A stretch of 64,000 nucleotides of DNA from Chryseobacterium sp. SORGH_AS_0447 (GTDB taxonomy: Bacteria; Bacteroidota; Bacteroidia; Flavobacteriales; Weeksellaceae), in the NCBI RefSeq assembly GCF_030818695.1, contig NZ_JAUTAR010000001.1, forward strand, positions 3,342,501 to 3,406,500, given 5' to 3'. Shown here piece by piece: positions 28,242-36,251 of the stretch. Numbering within the stretch: position 1 is the first letter of the stretch; each line of letters opens with the position of its first letter. The notes beneath the pieces were generated by a model. That model ran no database searches. It worked only from the letters and a program-made list of their open reading frames with translations, and was not told the origin of the DNA. A program made the position numbers and the translations under genes.

Positions 28242-28874
28242 ATGTCATTAATAGAAGATTTAAACTGGAGACATGCCGTAAAAGCTTATGATCCGGCAAA
28301 AAAAGTATCACAGGAAGATGTATATAAAATTTTAGAATCAGCGAGGCTGGCTCCTACTTCATCGGGACTGCAGCCGTTCCGTGTTATCGTAGTGGAAAAT
28401 CAGGAACTGAAAGAAGAAATGGTAAAAGGTGCTTTGAATCCGGAAGTGATGAGGGACTGTTCCCACGTACTGGTATTTGCCGCCTGGGACAGTTATTCGG
28501 ATGAGAAAATCGATAAAGTATATGATCATCATACCGATGTAAGGGATTTACCGAGAGGCCGTTTTTCCAGTTATACTGATAAAATCAAAGAAATCTACGG
28601 GGCCCAGACGCCAGAAGAACATTTTGCCCACACTGCCAGACAAACCTATATTGCATTAGGATTGGCCATGGCACAGGCAGCAGAACTGAAAATCGACAGT
28701 ACTCCGGCCGAAGGCTTCAGCAACGAGGTGGTGGATGACATCTTAAAATTAAGAGATCTGGGATTAAAAAGTGTGAGCCTTCTTTATCTGGGTTACCGTG
28801 ATGAAAAAAATGACTGGCTGTCGCACATGAAAAAAGTAAGAATTCCGATGGAGGAATTTGTTATCACAAAATAA
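28242..28874 (+). CDS. NAD(P)H-dependent nitroreductase-family oxidoreductase
   Basis: A 210-residue flavoprotein of the nitroreductase family (NfsB-like), expected to reduce quinones, nitro compounds or similar electrophiles with NAD(P)H and FMN. It shows the N-terminal RHAVKAYDPAKKV, the FMN-binding LAPTSSGLQPFRVIVV near residue 37, and the C-terminal LYLGYRDEKND. It is the first gene after the palindromic operator and is followed 24 bases later by ohrR, so it probably belongs to the organic-peroxide response. The natural substrate is unknown. Confidence 0.88.
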   Translation: MSLIEDLNWRHAVKAYDPAKKVSQEDVYKILESARLAPTSSGLQPFRVIVVENQELKEEMVKGALNPEVMRDCSHVLVFAAWDSYSDEKIDKVYDHHTDVRDLPRGRFSSYTDKIKEIYGAQTPEEHFAHTARQTYIALGLAMAQAAELKIDSTPAEGFSNEVVDDILKLRDLGLKSVSLLYLGYRDEKNDWLSHMKKVRIPMEEFVITK

Positions 28875-28898
28875 TCAGATCATTTCATTTTCAAAAAT

Positions 28899-29336
28899 AT
28901 GGAACAACAAGAACCTTTAAAACTGGAAAATCAGCTCTGCTTTCCGCTTTATGTGATTGCCAAGGAAATTACGGGAATTTACCGCCCTTTTCTCGACGAG
29001 CTTGATATAACATACCCGCAGTATCTCGTCATGATGGTGCTCTGGGAAAATGACGGGCTTCCTGTAAACCATATCGGAGAAAAGCTGTATCTGGACAGCG
29101 GCACCTTAACGCCGCTTCTGAAAAGGCTGGAAACGAAAGGATTCATCCGCAGGGAACGGAAAAAAAAGGACGAGCGGGTTGTTGAAGTCTACATCACGGA
29201 ATCCGGCAAGGCCTTACAGCAAAAAGCCTGTGAAATTCCCGAAAAAATTTTTAAAAAAGTAAACGCTTCATCCGAAGACTGGATGGCGCTAAAAGAAAAT
29301 GTACTAAAAATATTAAGCAAATTAGAAAATAAATGA
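28899..29336 (+). CDS. ohrR: Organic-peroxide-sensing repressor, MarR family
   Basis: A 145-residue winged-helix MarR protein. The N-terminal LENQLCFPLYV places a Cys at residue 14, matching the peroxide-sensing Cys of OhrR. ITYPQYLVMMVLWE, YLDSGTLTPLLKRLE (recognition helix region) and the wing RRERKKKDERVVEV are all OhrR-like. A second Cys at residue 111 would permit a two-Cys mechanism as in Xanthomonas OhrR. It likely represses its own operon at the palindrome at 28172-28197. Its last four bases (ATGA) overlap the ohr start. Confidence 0.92.
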   Translation: MEQQEPLKLENQLCFPLYVIAKEITGIYRPFLDELDITYPQYLVMMVLWENDGLPVNHIGEKLYLDSGTLTPLLKRLETKGFIRRERKKKDERVVEVYITESGKALQQKACEIPEKIFKKVNASSEDWMALKENVLKILSKLENK

Positions 29337-29755
29337 AAACGTTGTATACCACAAAAGCAACTGCCACAGGAGGCAGAAATGGAAAAGTAAAAAGTGAAAA
29401 CGGGGTCCTGGACCTTGAAGTAAAAATGCCGAAAGCTTTAGGAGGCGCGAACGATGAATTCACCAATCCTGAAATGTTGTTTGCCGCTGGATATGCTGCC
29501 TGTTTTGACAGTGCATTGAACAGGGTGATCTCTTTATCAAAAACAAAAACGGGAGAGACCACCGTAACTGCAGAAGTAAGCATCGGCCAGCTGGATAACG
29601 GCGCTTTTGGACTGGCAGTTCAGCTGGATGTTAATATTCCGGAAGTTTCTCAGGAAGAAGCCCAATCCCTGACGGAAAAGGCCCACGAAATCTGCCCCTA
29701 CTCCAATGCGACCCGAAACAATATCGAAGTGAAACTTTCGGTAACGAATAACTAA
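29333..29755 (+). CDS. ohr: Organic hydroperoxide resistance protein (Ohr)
   Basis: A 140-residue OsmC/Ohr thiol peroxidase that reduces organic hydroperoxides. The two reactive cysteines are seen in AAGYAACFDSAL and HEICPYSNATRNN. The LYTTKATATGGRNGKV start is typical. It is translationally coupled to ohrR through an ATGA overlap and ends in a strong terminator. Confidence 0.95.
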   Translation: MKTLYTTKATATGGRNGKVKSENGVLDLEVKMPKALGGANDEFTNPEMLFAAGYAACFDSALNRVISLSKTKTGETTVTAEVSIGQLDNGAFGLAVQLDVNIPEVSQEEAQSLTEKAHEICPYSNATRNNIEVKLSVTNN

Positions 29756-29776
29756 AGTAAACTGTATATAGTATTG

Positions 29777-29812
29777 AATCTGCTTCTTCCGAAGCAGATT
29801 TTTTTATTTTTA
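29777..29812 (+). terminator. Terminator of the ohr operon
   Basis: AATCTGCTTC-TTCC-GAAGCAGATT, a perfect 10-bp stem followed by a T-run. Confidence 0.9.
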
Positions 29813-29886
29813 ATTTTGAGATTGTTATTGCAGCTAATTTAGCTTTAGATAGATTTCGTAATTTTGATACATCATAAATTATATTC

Positions 29887-31005
29887 TTGAAAAACATTCT
29901 CTTCTTACTTTTTGCATTATCATTTCCTGAAATTCATGCCCAGCACACCTATGCCTTCTTTGGCTCCTTTAACCGGGATAAAGATACGGAAGGGCTTTAC
30001 GTGTATGAACTGGATACCCTCAGCGGGAAACTTTCAAAAATTACTTCATTCACAGGGATTTTAAATCCATCATTCCTGACCGTTTCGCCCAACGGAAAAT
30101 ACGTTTTTGCCTGTACGGAGAGCAAGACTAAAAATAGCGGAAGTGTCAGCAATTTTGAATTTAATCCTGAAAAAAAATCGCTTACTTTTATCAGCAAACA
30201 GAAAAGCGGCGGCGAAAATCCCGTTTATCTCACCATTCATCAAAACGGAAAATGGCTGGTGAACGGAAATTATACGGAAGGCAGCGTTTCGGTATATCCT
30301 GTTTCTGAGAACGGACAGATCCAGCCGTATGTCCAGAATTTCCAGTTTTCGGAAGGAAGTGTAAACCCAGACAGGCAACAGCAGGCGCACATTCACGCTA
30401 CCGTTTTTTCAAATGATTTTAAATATATGTTTCTTCCGGACCTGGGAGCAGACAAAATCCGGGCTTACCGGTTTGAAAGTGAAAATAGCCAGCCGTTACA
30501 GCCGGCAGACATTCCTTTTACCCCCACTGTTCCGGGGAGCGGACCGAGGCATCTCACCTTTCATCCCAACGGAAAATTTGCCTATTGCATTGAAGAGATG
30601 GGCGGAGCGGTAAGTGTCTACTCCTATGAAAACGGAAAATTAAACAACCTTCAGAGAATTCATACCCATTCCGAAAAATACAAAGATGATTCTGAAAGTT
30701 CGGATATCCACATTTCACCCGATGGCAGATTCCTGTATGCTTCCAACCGCGGAAACGAAAACAACATTGCTATTTTTTCCATTCTGGATGACGGCACTTT
30801 AAAAACCCTCGGTTACCAATCCACCAAAGGAAAACACCCAAGGGTTTTCAATCTGGACCCAGACGGTAAATTTTTAATGGCTACTAACGCCGGAACCGGT
30901 ACTGTTATTGTGTTCAGAAGAAACCCGGAAACGGGACTGCTTAAGAAAGTAGGCAGAAAGATTAAAATTAAAAGCGTTTCGTGTGTGGAGATTAGGAGAT
31001 ATTGA
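29887..31005 (+). CDS. Lactonase-family beta-propeller protein, exported
   Basis: A 372-residue protein with signal peptide (MKNILFLLFALSFPEIHAQ) and a seven-bladed propeller of the 6-phosphogluconolactonase (YbhE/Pgl) family. Repeated blades read NPSFLTVSPNGKYVFA, NPVYLTIHQNGKWL, GPRHLTFHPNGKFAY and IHISPDGRFLYASNRG. The start is a TTG at 29887, with a -7-like TAATTTTG at 29859. Because it is exported, a role in the cytosolic pentose phosphate pathway is unlikely. A sugar lactone or cell-envelope substrate is more likely, but unproven. Confidence 0.85.
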   Translation: MKNILFLLFALSFPEIHAQHTYAFFGSFNRDKDTEGLYVYELDTLSGKLSKITSFTGILNPSFLTVSPNGKYVFACTESKTKNSGSVSNFEFNPEKKSLTFISKQKSGGENPVYLTIHQNGKWLVNGNYTEGSVSVYPVSENGQIQPYVQNFQFSEGSVNPDRQQQAHIHATVFSNDFKYMFLPDLGADKIRAYRFESENSQPLQPADIPFTPTVPGSGPRHLTFHPNGKFAYCIEEMGGAVSVYSYENGKLNNLQRIHTHSEKYKDDSESSDIHISPDGRFLYASNRGNENNIAIFSILDDGTLKTLGYQSTKGKHPRVFNLDPDGKFLMATNAGTGTVIVFRRNPETGLLKKVGRKIKIKSVSCVEIRRY

Positions 31006-31039
31006 TTAAATATTATAATTTAGATTAAATCTTTTAACC

Positions 31040-31491
31040 ATGGAAACTACCGAAAACCTTTACGTCCAATATCATAATGCAGATAAACTTGGATACTTTC
31101 CAACAGAAAATACTAATTTTGATTCATTAGTTTCAGATCTTACACTTGATGACACTGAAAAAAAAGAAGAACCTTGGATCTACTATTAAAAGAGTATGTT
31201 GATTATAAATGTCAGTTCCCTGGTTGTAATTCTCAAATTCCGGATAAGAAGCGTGGCGTGAATTATGTTGAAGTCGCCCACATAAAAGCTGTTTCAGAAG
31301 GCGGAAAAAGCACCATTGGAAATTTAATCGTATTATGTCCTAATCACCATAAAGAATTTGATTTGGGAGAACGAAATATTTTTGAAATAAATAGCGACCA
31401 AATTTCAGGAAAACTGAACAACAAAAACTTTCAAATCAATTTATTCAATAATTACAGTTATAAGATAATTGATTCATCAACAGAAATATAA
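31040..31491 (+). pseudogene. HNH endonuclease-like gene with a frameshift at an A8 run
   Basis: The 5' half (ATG 31040, METTENLYVQYHNADKLGYF) runs to a TAA at 31187. The 3' half, in another frame, encodes an HNH domain: CQFPGC as the first metal pair, VEVAHIKAVSEGGKS, GNLIVLCPNHHKEFD. The switch falls at eight A (31158-31165). One added A gives a single 150-codon frame (DDTEKKRRTLDLLLKEYVDY). As written, only a TTG-started 105-residue HNH fragment could be made (31174-31491). A nuclease role, for example in defence or homing, is inferred from the motif only. Confidence 0.55.
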
Positions 31492-31634
31492 TTAACGTGA
31501 ATTCGATAGTATTCAATTCGTTTTAAGAATACTAAATAAAATAGGAATGATGAGAATTTTATAAAGTTTTCAGCCTAATGAAAAAAGTCATTTTAATATA
31601 CAAGACTCTTGGAAAGTATCATGACTTAAGATAC

Positions 31635-31680
31635 TTCCATCATCCAGCATCCTTCTTCCAGCCTTTAATCCGGTTTCTAC
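31635..31680. repeat. CATCCAGC/CTTCC short-unit repeat
   Basis: Words CATCATCCAGCATCC and TTCTTCCAGCC. Related words occur at 24455-24480 (inside trpA), 54175-54215 and 57250-57285. Nothing else was seen in the spacer 31492-31699. Confidence 0.4.
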
Positions 31681-31699
31681 CTCAGTTCATATTAATTTA

Positions 31700-32320
31700 T
31701 CACAGCATCACCTTCTTAAAAGCATCCACCTTCTGATAGTGATCATTGGATTCCTTTTTCTTTTTATCAATAATCAGAATTCCGGATAAATGATCGATTT
31801 CATGCTGGAAAATCACGGCCGTGAATCCCTCAACAATTTCAGAATATTGCTCTCCTTTCAGATCGACGTATTCCAATTGAATCACCTGGCTGCGGTAAAA
31901 CTGATCCCTGAATTCGGGAATGGAAAGGTCTCCTTCCGGACCGAGGTTCTGAATTTCCGATTTCCAGGTAATCACCGGATTGATAAAATATTCCAATGGT
32001 TCTCCCGGCTTATCAAAACGCTGTACCCAGATCACTTTTCGGTTAATCCCGACTTGCGGCGCTGCAATGCCTACTCCACCGTCCGTGGACAGTAAGGATT
32101 TCTTCATTCTCTTTACCAGAACTGCCGTATTCTTATCCAGCGGATCAATTTCCGAAGAAAGGCTCAGCAATGTTTTATGCTGATGCTCATCGGTAGTCTG
32201 ATAGATGGGCAAAGCCGTTTCGGGATCCCCCTGATTGATCAGGGAAACCTCATCAGCGGTAAGTTTCTGGGCATGGATGAAACCAACAAAGAAGATCAAT
32301 AAAAAAGAAAGTTTTTTCAT
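31700..32320 (-). CDS. Exported peptide-deformylase-like protein with altered metal motif
   Basis: A 206-residue protein of the polypeptide deformylase fold with signal peptide MKKLSFLLIFFVGFIHAQ (ATG at 32320; a longer ORF would add repeat-encoded residues). Motif 1 GVGIAAPQVG and motif 3 QHEIDHLSG are intact. Motif 2, normally EGCLS, reads EGDLS, so the metal-binding Cys is an Asp. Deformylases act on nascent cytosolic proteins, so an exported form with a changed ligand probably has another role, perhaps a periplasmic metallohydrolase. The housekeeping deformylase must be elsewhere. Confidence 0.8.
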   Translation of the reverse strand: MKKLSFLLIFFVGFIHAQKLTADEVSLINQGDPETALPIYQTTDEHQHKTLLSLSSEIDPLDKNTAVLVKRMKKSLLSTDGGVGIAAPQVGINRKVIWVQRFDKPGEPLEYFINPVITWKSEIQNLGPEGDLSIPEFRDQFYRSQVIQLEYVDLKGEQYSEIVEGFTAVIFQHEIDHLSGILIIDKKKKESNDHYQKVDAFKKVML

Positions 32321-32394
32321 AGCGGCAGAATATTGAACAAAGATAAATGATGTTTTTAATATTTTAACCATAGATTTTCGCAGGCCTACACTGA

Positions 32395-32475
32395 TTATAA
32401 TGTAGCTTCGGCTCCGCTCAGCCACCGGAATCTTAGAATTTAGAACTTCATCTGTCATTCCGCAGGAATCTCAAC
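32395..32475. repeat. Dispersed repeat words upstream of the deformylase-like gene
   Basis: GCTTCGGCTCCGCTCAGCCACCGG (about 32405-32428) is a word common between flavobacterial genes. It is followed by TGTCATTCCGCAGGAATC at 32453-32470, which matches the left end of the element at 107-189. These words lie in the 285-bp spacer before the ChaN-like gene and falsely lengthen the neighbouring ORF. Confidence 0.5.
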
Positions 32476-32604
32476 ATCGTATTAGAGAATAGCTAATAAA
32501 TTCGTTTCTGAATTAAAAGACAAGTTTCCGGCTTAAAACCGACTCTATGTATTCTAACTTTCACTCAGCTCTTTTCACTTTTTCTGGCTTTTTCCCTTGG
32601 CTCT

Positions 32605-33477
32605 TTAATACGTTTTCGTCATATCCGCCGGGATCAGCAGGTTAAAATCCGTTGGGATATAATCTTTTTCAGGAACTTTAAGCTCAAGATCTTCGGATTC
32701 GAATACGGAGATCACTGTCATCTTCAGGTTCGGATTTTTCTGTTTGAGGTACCAGTAGATACCGCCGAATTCCTTGCTGTGGTAATTGCCGTTGTAATGG
32801 ATGAACGTCTTTCCGGGCTGAAGGTTTTTCAGGATCGATTCTGCCATGGTGGCATCTTTAATGGCCTGGGCGGAAATAAAATTCATCACTTTCATTTCTT
32901 CCGCGTGGTCGCCCATCATTTTTTTCATTTCGGGATAGCCGGGTGTTTCCAGAGTTACCCTGATCGGCAGCTGGGCGATATAAGCTTTATCTTTTGATGG
33001 CAGACTCTTCAAAGATTCCAGCCCTTCTTTTGAAACCTGGGAAGCGTATCTTCTGGGAACATTAGTAGCGATGAACGGTAATTTTTTATCTTTCGCAAAA
33101 TCAACTAGCGGTTGGTAGTCGGTGGAAAAATTATTCCACAATCTTGCGGAATCCTTTAAGGTTTTGGCATCAAACATTCCGCTCAGATATTTGTTTAATT
33201 GGGGCTGATTGTCTCTTTCAAACATTTCCGCCCCTAAGATCAGCTGGCCGTTTTTCTTTTGGTACAAAGCTTCCGTTACTTTCAGCTGCAGCCAGTGGTT
33301 GATGGAATTGTTATGGTTTTCACCAAAGAATACGACATCATAGCCGGCCAGTTCATCCACCAGTTTTTCCGTTTTCACTTCCTTTCCTTTTCTGTCATAA
33401 AACTGATAGGATTTGAAATCCTGTGCATGAATTGAATAGAAAGCAACCAACAATATAGAGATAAAGATATTTTTCAT
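32605..33477 (-). CDS. ChaN-family (heme-binding/iron-regulated) exported protein
   Basis: A 290-residue protein with signal peptide MKNIFISILLVAFYSIHAQ and a ChaN/DUF399-like domain: VVFFGENHNNSINHWLQL near residue 50, LILGAEMFERDNQ near 80, PFIATNVPRRYAS near 130, and FIHYNGNYHSKEFGGIYWYL near 230. ChaN of Campylobacter binds heme and is linked to iron uptake. Here it lies next to the heme locus (hmuS at 33798) but is separated from it by a terminator. The ATG at 33477 is chosen for the signal peptide. Confidence 0.8.
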   Translation of the reverse strand: MKNIFISILLVAFYSIHAQDFKSYQFYDRKGKEVKTEKLVDELAGYDVVFFGENHNNSINHWLQLKVTEALYQKKNGQLILGAEMFERDNQPQLNKYLSGMFDAKTLKDSARLWNNFSTDYQPLVDFAKDKKLPFIATNVPRRYASQVSKEGLESLKSLPSKDKAYIAQLPIRVTLETPGYPEMKKMMGDHAEEMKVMNFISAQAIKDATMAESILKNLQPGKTFIHYNGNYHSKEFGGIYWYLKQKNPNLKMTVISVFESEDLELKVPEKDYIPTDFNLLIPADMTKTY

Positions 33478-33487
33478 AATGAATAAT

Positions 33488-33735
33488 TTGTTAACGCAAA
33501 TGACACGAATAAGAATCACAAAGATCACCATATAATTGTAAAGATAACTTCTGAACTTTAAACCTGTTTACATTTAACTTAATCTATATTTACAATTATC
33601 AGGCAAATACATCTGTGCAATGTGCCAGATCTGTGTGAGTATAAAAGACAATTAAGCAGGCAACAAGGCTCAGACATAATTTTAGACATGCATTAGCTAT
33701 GTAATTTGTGAAACTATCTGTGACATTTGTGTTTA
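33488..33735. repeat. Spacer with inverted ACACRAAT-like words
   Basis: A 320-bp gap without genes. CGCAAATGACACGAATAAG at about 33494-33512, with ATCACAAAGATC just after, faces a related inverse word, CTGTGACATTTGTGTTTA, at about 33718-33735. Similar in design to the other inverted short-unit repeats in this window. Confidence 0.35.
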
Positions 33736-33745
33736 AACTGAAGAA

Positions 33746-33781
33746 AAAGCCGCCCTGCAAAAAAAACAGAACGGCTTTAAA
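33746..33781 (-). terminator. Terminator of the hmu operon
   Basis: On the minus strand AAAGCCGTTCTG, a T-rich loop and CAGGGCGGCTTT form an imperfect stem followed by TTCTTC. It is 17 bases after the hmuS stop. Confidence 0.7.
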
Positions 33782-33797
33782 AAATGAATCTGACTAT

Positions 33798-34826
33798 TTA
33801 TTTTTCCAGCTCTGCCACAAGGTCTTTCCATTCCTGCAGCTCAGGGATTCCCGGCTTTCTTTTCCCAAAGAACTGAACGATGAAATCTCCTTCTTTATTG
33901 AAGACTTCAATCGCCGTTACTTCACCGTCTTCCGTTGGTTTTTTTACGATCCAGGCTTCTGCGATTTTGGTTACATCCAGATGCAGGTTGAAATCCGGAT
34001 CCATCACGTTGAACCACTGCTGGTGCCATAGGGTTTTCTTTACATTTCCGGTATGGATCTGGATAATTCCCCTGTTTCCTACGAAAATCATGATCGGAAG
34101 TTCTTTTTCCGATGCATCTTCCAGTACATTTACTACTTTGGAACTTTCAATTTTTTTGGTAAATCCTTCCGGAGCCAGTCTCAGAGCCTGTGTTCTGCTT
34201 ACCCCGAATTTCCGGGTCATCATGAAGAAATCGTGGGTATCTTTCAATGATTTCCATGCATGCTGAAAACCTTCCACATCAATTTCGGCATCCGGCTTCT
34301 CTTCCGCTTTCGGGGCTACCGCTTCAAATTCAAAAGCTGAATGCTGCTCATCAGCTTTAAATTTTTCCACTACTACATCAAAAGCCGCTTCATTACTGTC
34401 TTTGGTCAGATAAATCTTATGTAAAGCCAAACCGTCTTTTCCAAAAAACTGTAAGCTCTTTCTATCCCCTTCTGCTACAGCAAAAGCAAATTTCCAATGG
34501 TTCAGGAAAATTCTTAAATCAATATCTTCACCCACAAAAAGCTGGGCATGCGGGCTGCTGAAATCGCCGTTCAAATAAGTTCCTTTTCTTTCGTGAACGC
34601 ATTCTTCGTTACGGGTAAGTGCCATTACTTTTCCCAACTGCTTAACTTCCGTTAAAATATTCTGAAACTCCGGTTTCAGCACCGTTACGCCTTCTCCGAC
34701 GCTGGTTGCCAGCAATTCTGCTTCGCTTACGCCCAGTTCTGCCGCTGCATTTCTTATTCTTACGTGCGGATTTTCCGCTTTAAGAGCTTCCCATTTTTCT
34801 TTCAGATCGTTTACTAATGTGCTCAT
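33798..34826 (-). CDS. hmuS: Heme-handling/degrading protein HmuS (HemS/ChuS family)
   Basis: A 342-residue cytosolic protein with the duplicated HemS/ChuX fold. The first half (about 10-165) begins DLKEKWEALKAENPHVRIRNAAAELGVSE; the second half (about 185-340) repeats the pattern in FQHAWKSLKDTHDFFMMTRKFGVSRTQALRLAPEGF. Family members bind heme after import and store, traffic or degrade it. It is the last gene of the heme operon, 4 bases after the methyltransferase gene, which fits a role downstream of HmuTUV. Confidence 0.9.
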   Translation of the reverse strand: MSTLVNDLKEKWEALKAENPHVRIRNAAAELGVSEAELLATSVGEGVTVLKPEFQNILTEVKQLGKVMALTRNEECVHERKGTYLNGDFSSPHAQLFVGEDIDLRIFLNHWKFAFAVAEGDRKSLQFFGKDGLALHKIYLTKDSNEAAFDVVVEKFKADEQHSAFEFEAVAPKAEEKPDAEIDVEGFQHAWKSLKDTHDFFMMTRKFGVSRTQALRLAPEGFTKKIESSKVVNVLEDASEKELPIMIFVGNRGIIQIHTGNVKKTLWHQQWFNVMDPDFNLHLDVTKIAEAWIVKKPTEDGEVTAIEVFNKEGDFIVQFFGKRKPGIPELQEWKDLVAELEK

Positions 34827-34830
34827 TATT

Positions 34831-35481
34831 TTATTTTTTTATGGTTAAAATCGTGTAATTTCTTGTTATGGTTTCGTCTCCTGTTTTGCTTTTTACTTCT
34901 TCTCCCCTTTCGGAAACCGTCATTCTGCTGAAATAGCTTCCGGAAACGGTTTCCTCCATTTCATCGGTGTTATACAGGGTAAAATCGAATTGGGTAAACG
35001 GCAGTTTTTCCATGAAATCCTTTTGTGCAAATGTTAAGATGAAAATACCTGTCTTTTTTAGAACTCTATAAACTTCATTTAAATAGTCTACCGGCTGCTT
35101 CCAGAAATAAACCGTGTTCACGGTAAATATTTTATCAAATGTATTATCTTCAAAAGGCAGCTTTTCTCCGTCATACAATACAAAATCCGCCTGGTCCCTG
35201 AAGGCTTCGTTTAATCTTTTGGCTTCGTTGTGCATGGTCGCGGAAATATCAATTCCCGTATATTTTATATTTTGAGCCCTGTTTAAAATACTCTTCACAT
35301 GGCCTGCATTTCCGTGGCCGATCTCAAGAATATGTTCGCTGTCTTCGATCAGAAGTGCTTTAATGCTTTCCAGCGTCATCCCGATGTTGGTAGCATTCAT
35401 CATCTCGCCGATCTCAATCCCTTTTTCGCCTTCGGGATTGGCAAGATTCTGGGCTAATATTTTTAGTTTTTCCTGGTCCAT
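34831..35481 (-). CDS. Class I SAM-dependent methyltransferase in the heme operon
   Basis: A 216-residue methyltransferase of the UbiE/Methyltransf_11 type: motif I LEIGHGNAGHVKSIL near residue 53, an acidic residue in YTGIDIS near 77, DGEKLPFEDNTFDKIF near 105, and LNEVYRVLKKTGIFILT near 135. Its ATG overlaps the hmuV stop by one base (TAATG), so the two are coupled. Substrate unknown. The position between the heme ATPase and HmuS suggests a step in heme or tetrapyrrole handling, but this rests on position alone. Confidence 0.82.
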   Translation of the reverse strand: MDQEKLKILAQNLANPEGEKGIEIGEMMNATNIGMTLESIKALLIEDSEHILEIGHGNAGHVKSILNRAQNIKYTGIDISATMHNEAKRLNEAFRDQADFVLYDGEKLPFEDNTFDKIFTVNTVYFWKQPVDYLNEVYRVLKKTGIFILTFAQKDFMEKLPFTQFDFTLYNTDEMEETVSGSYFSRMTVSERGEEVKSKTGDETITRNYTILTIKK

Positions 35482-36251
35482 TATCCGAAAATGATCATAG
35501 GGTTATGGGTTACCGGGTGTTCGCAGATGGTACACGGAAAATTGTAGGCACTGCTGATGTTTTCAGCAGTAAAAACTTCTTCCGGTGTTCCGTAGGCAGC
35601 TACTCTTCCCGATTTCATTAATAATATTTTATCAGCGTACTGCGCTGCAAGATTCAGATCGTGAAGGACGACGACCGCAGAATTGGCTTTCCTCGTAAAC
35701 TTTTTAATGGTTTCCAAGGCTTTGTACTGATGTTTAACATCCAGGTTGTTCAGCGGCTCGTCTAGAAACAGCAGCTTATGGGCAATTTCATTCTGCAGCT
35801 GGGCCATCACTCTGGAAAGGTGCACCCGCTGCTTTTCTCCACCGGACAGCGTATTGTATTCCCTGTCCTTTAAATGGAATACATCGGTTTCATACATCAT
35901 GTTGTTCATGGCTTCGTGATCTTCCCGTTTCGGCTGGGCATCAAAATACGGATACCGTCCCATCATCACCACGTCTTTCACTTCCAGCGGAATATCGTTG
36001 CTGTTGTGCTGGGAAAATTTAGCCTTGTGTTTCGACAGTTCCGGTACCGCCCAGTCAGTGATCGGTTTGTCTTTAAAGAAAACCTGCTGCCTGGATTTTA
36101 CTTCATTGGCCAGCACACTGAGCAGGCTGGACTTTCCGGCTCCGTTCGGACCGACGATCGCCAGGAATTCACCATATTCCAGATGAACATCTACCGCATC
36201 CAGAATATGGAATTCTTTATGTTTGTAACTGATCTGATGCGCCCTGATCAT
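35481..36251 (-). CDS. hmuV: Heme ABC transporter ATP-binding protein
   Basis: A 256-residue ABC ATPase: Walker A GPNGAGKSS near residue 36, the Q-loop region, signature LSGGEKQRVHLSRV near 138, Walker B KLLFLDEPLNNLD near 165 and the switch His in VVVLHDLNLAAQ near 200. It powers heme transfer through HmuU. Its ATG overlaps the hmuU stop by 4 bases. Confidence 0.93.
   Translation of the reverse strand: MIRAHQISYKHKEFHILDAVDVHLEYGEFLAIVGPNGAGKSSLLSVLANEVKSRQQVFFKDKPITDWAVPELSKHKAKFSQHNSNDIPLEVKDVVMMGRYPYFDAQPKREDHEAMNNMMYETDVFHLKDREYNTLSGGEKQRVHLSRVMAQLQNEIAHKLLFLDEPLNNLDVKHQYKALETIKKFTRKANSAVVVLHDLNLAAQYADKILLMKSGRVAAYGTPEEVFTAENISSAYNFPCTICEHPVTHNPMIIFG

Noticed and set aside
32321..32458. 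N-terminal extension of the deformylase-like ORF
   Set aside because: Encoded by a dispersed repeat (AERSRS-type peptide); the signal peptide at the later ATG is convincing.
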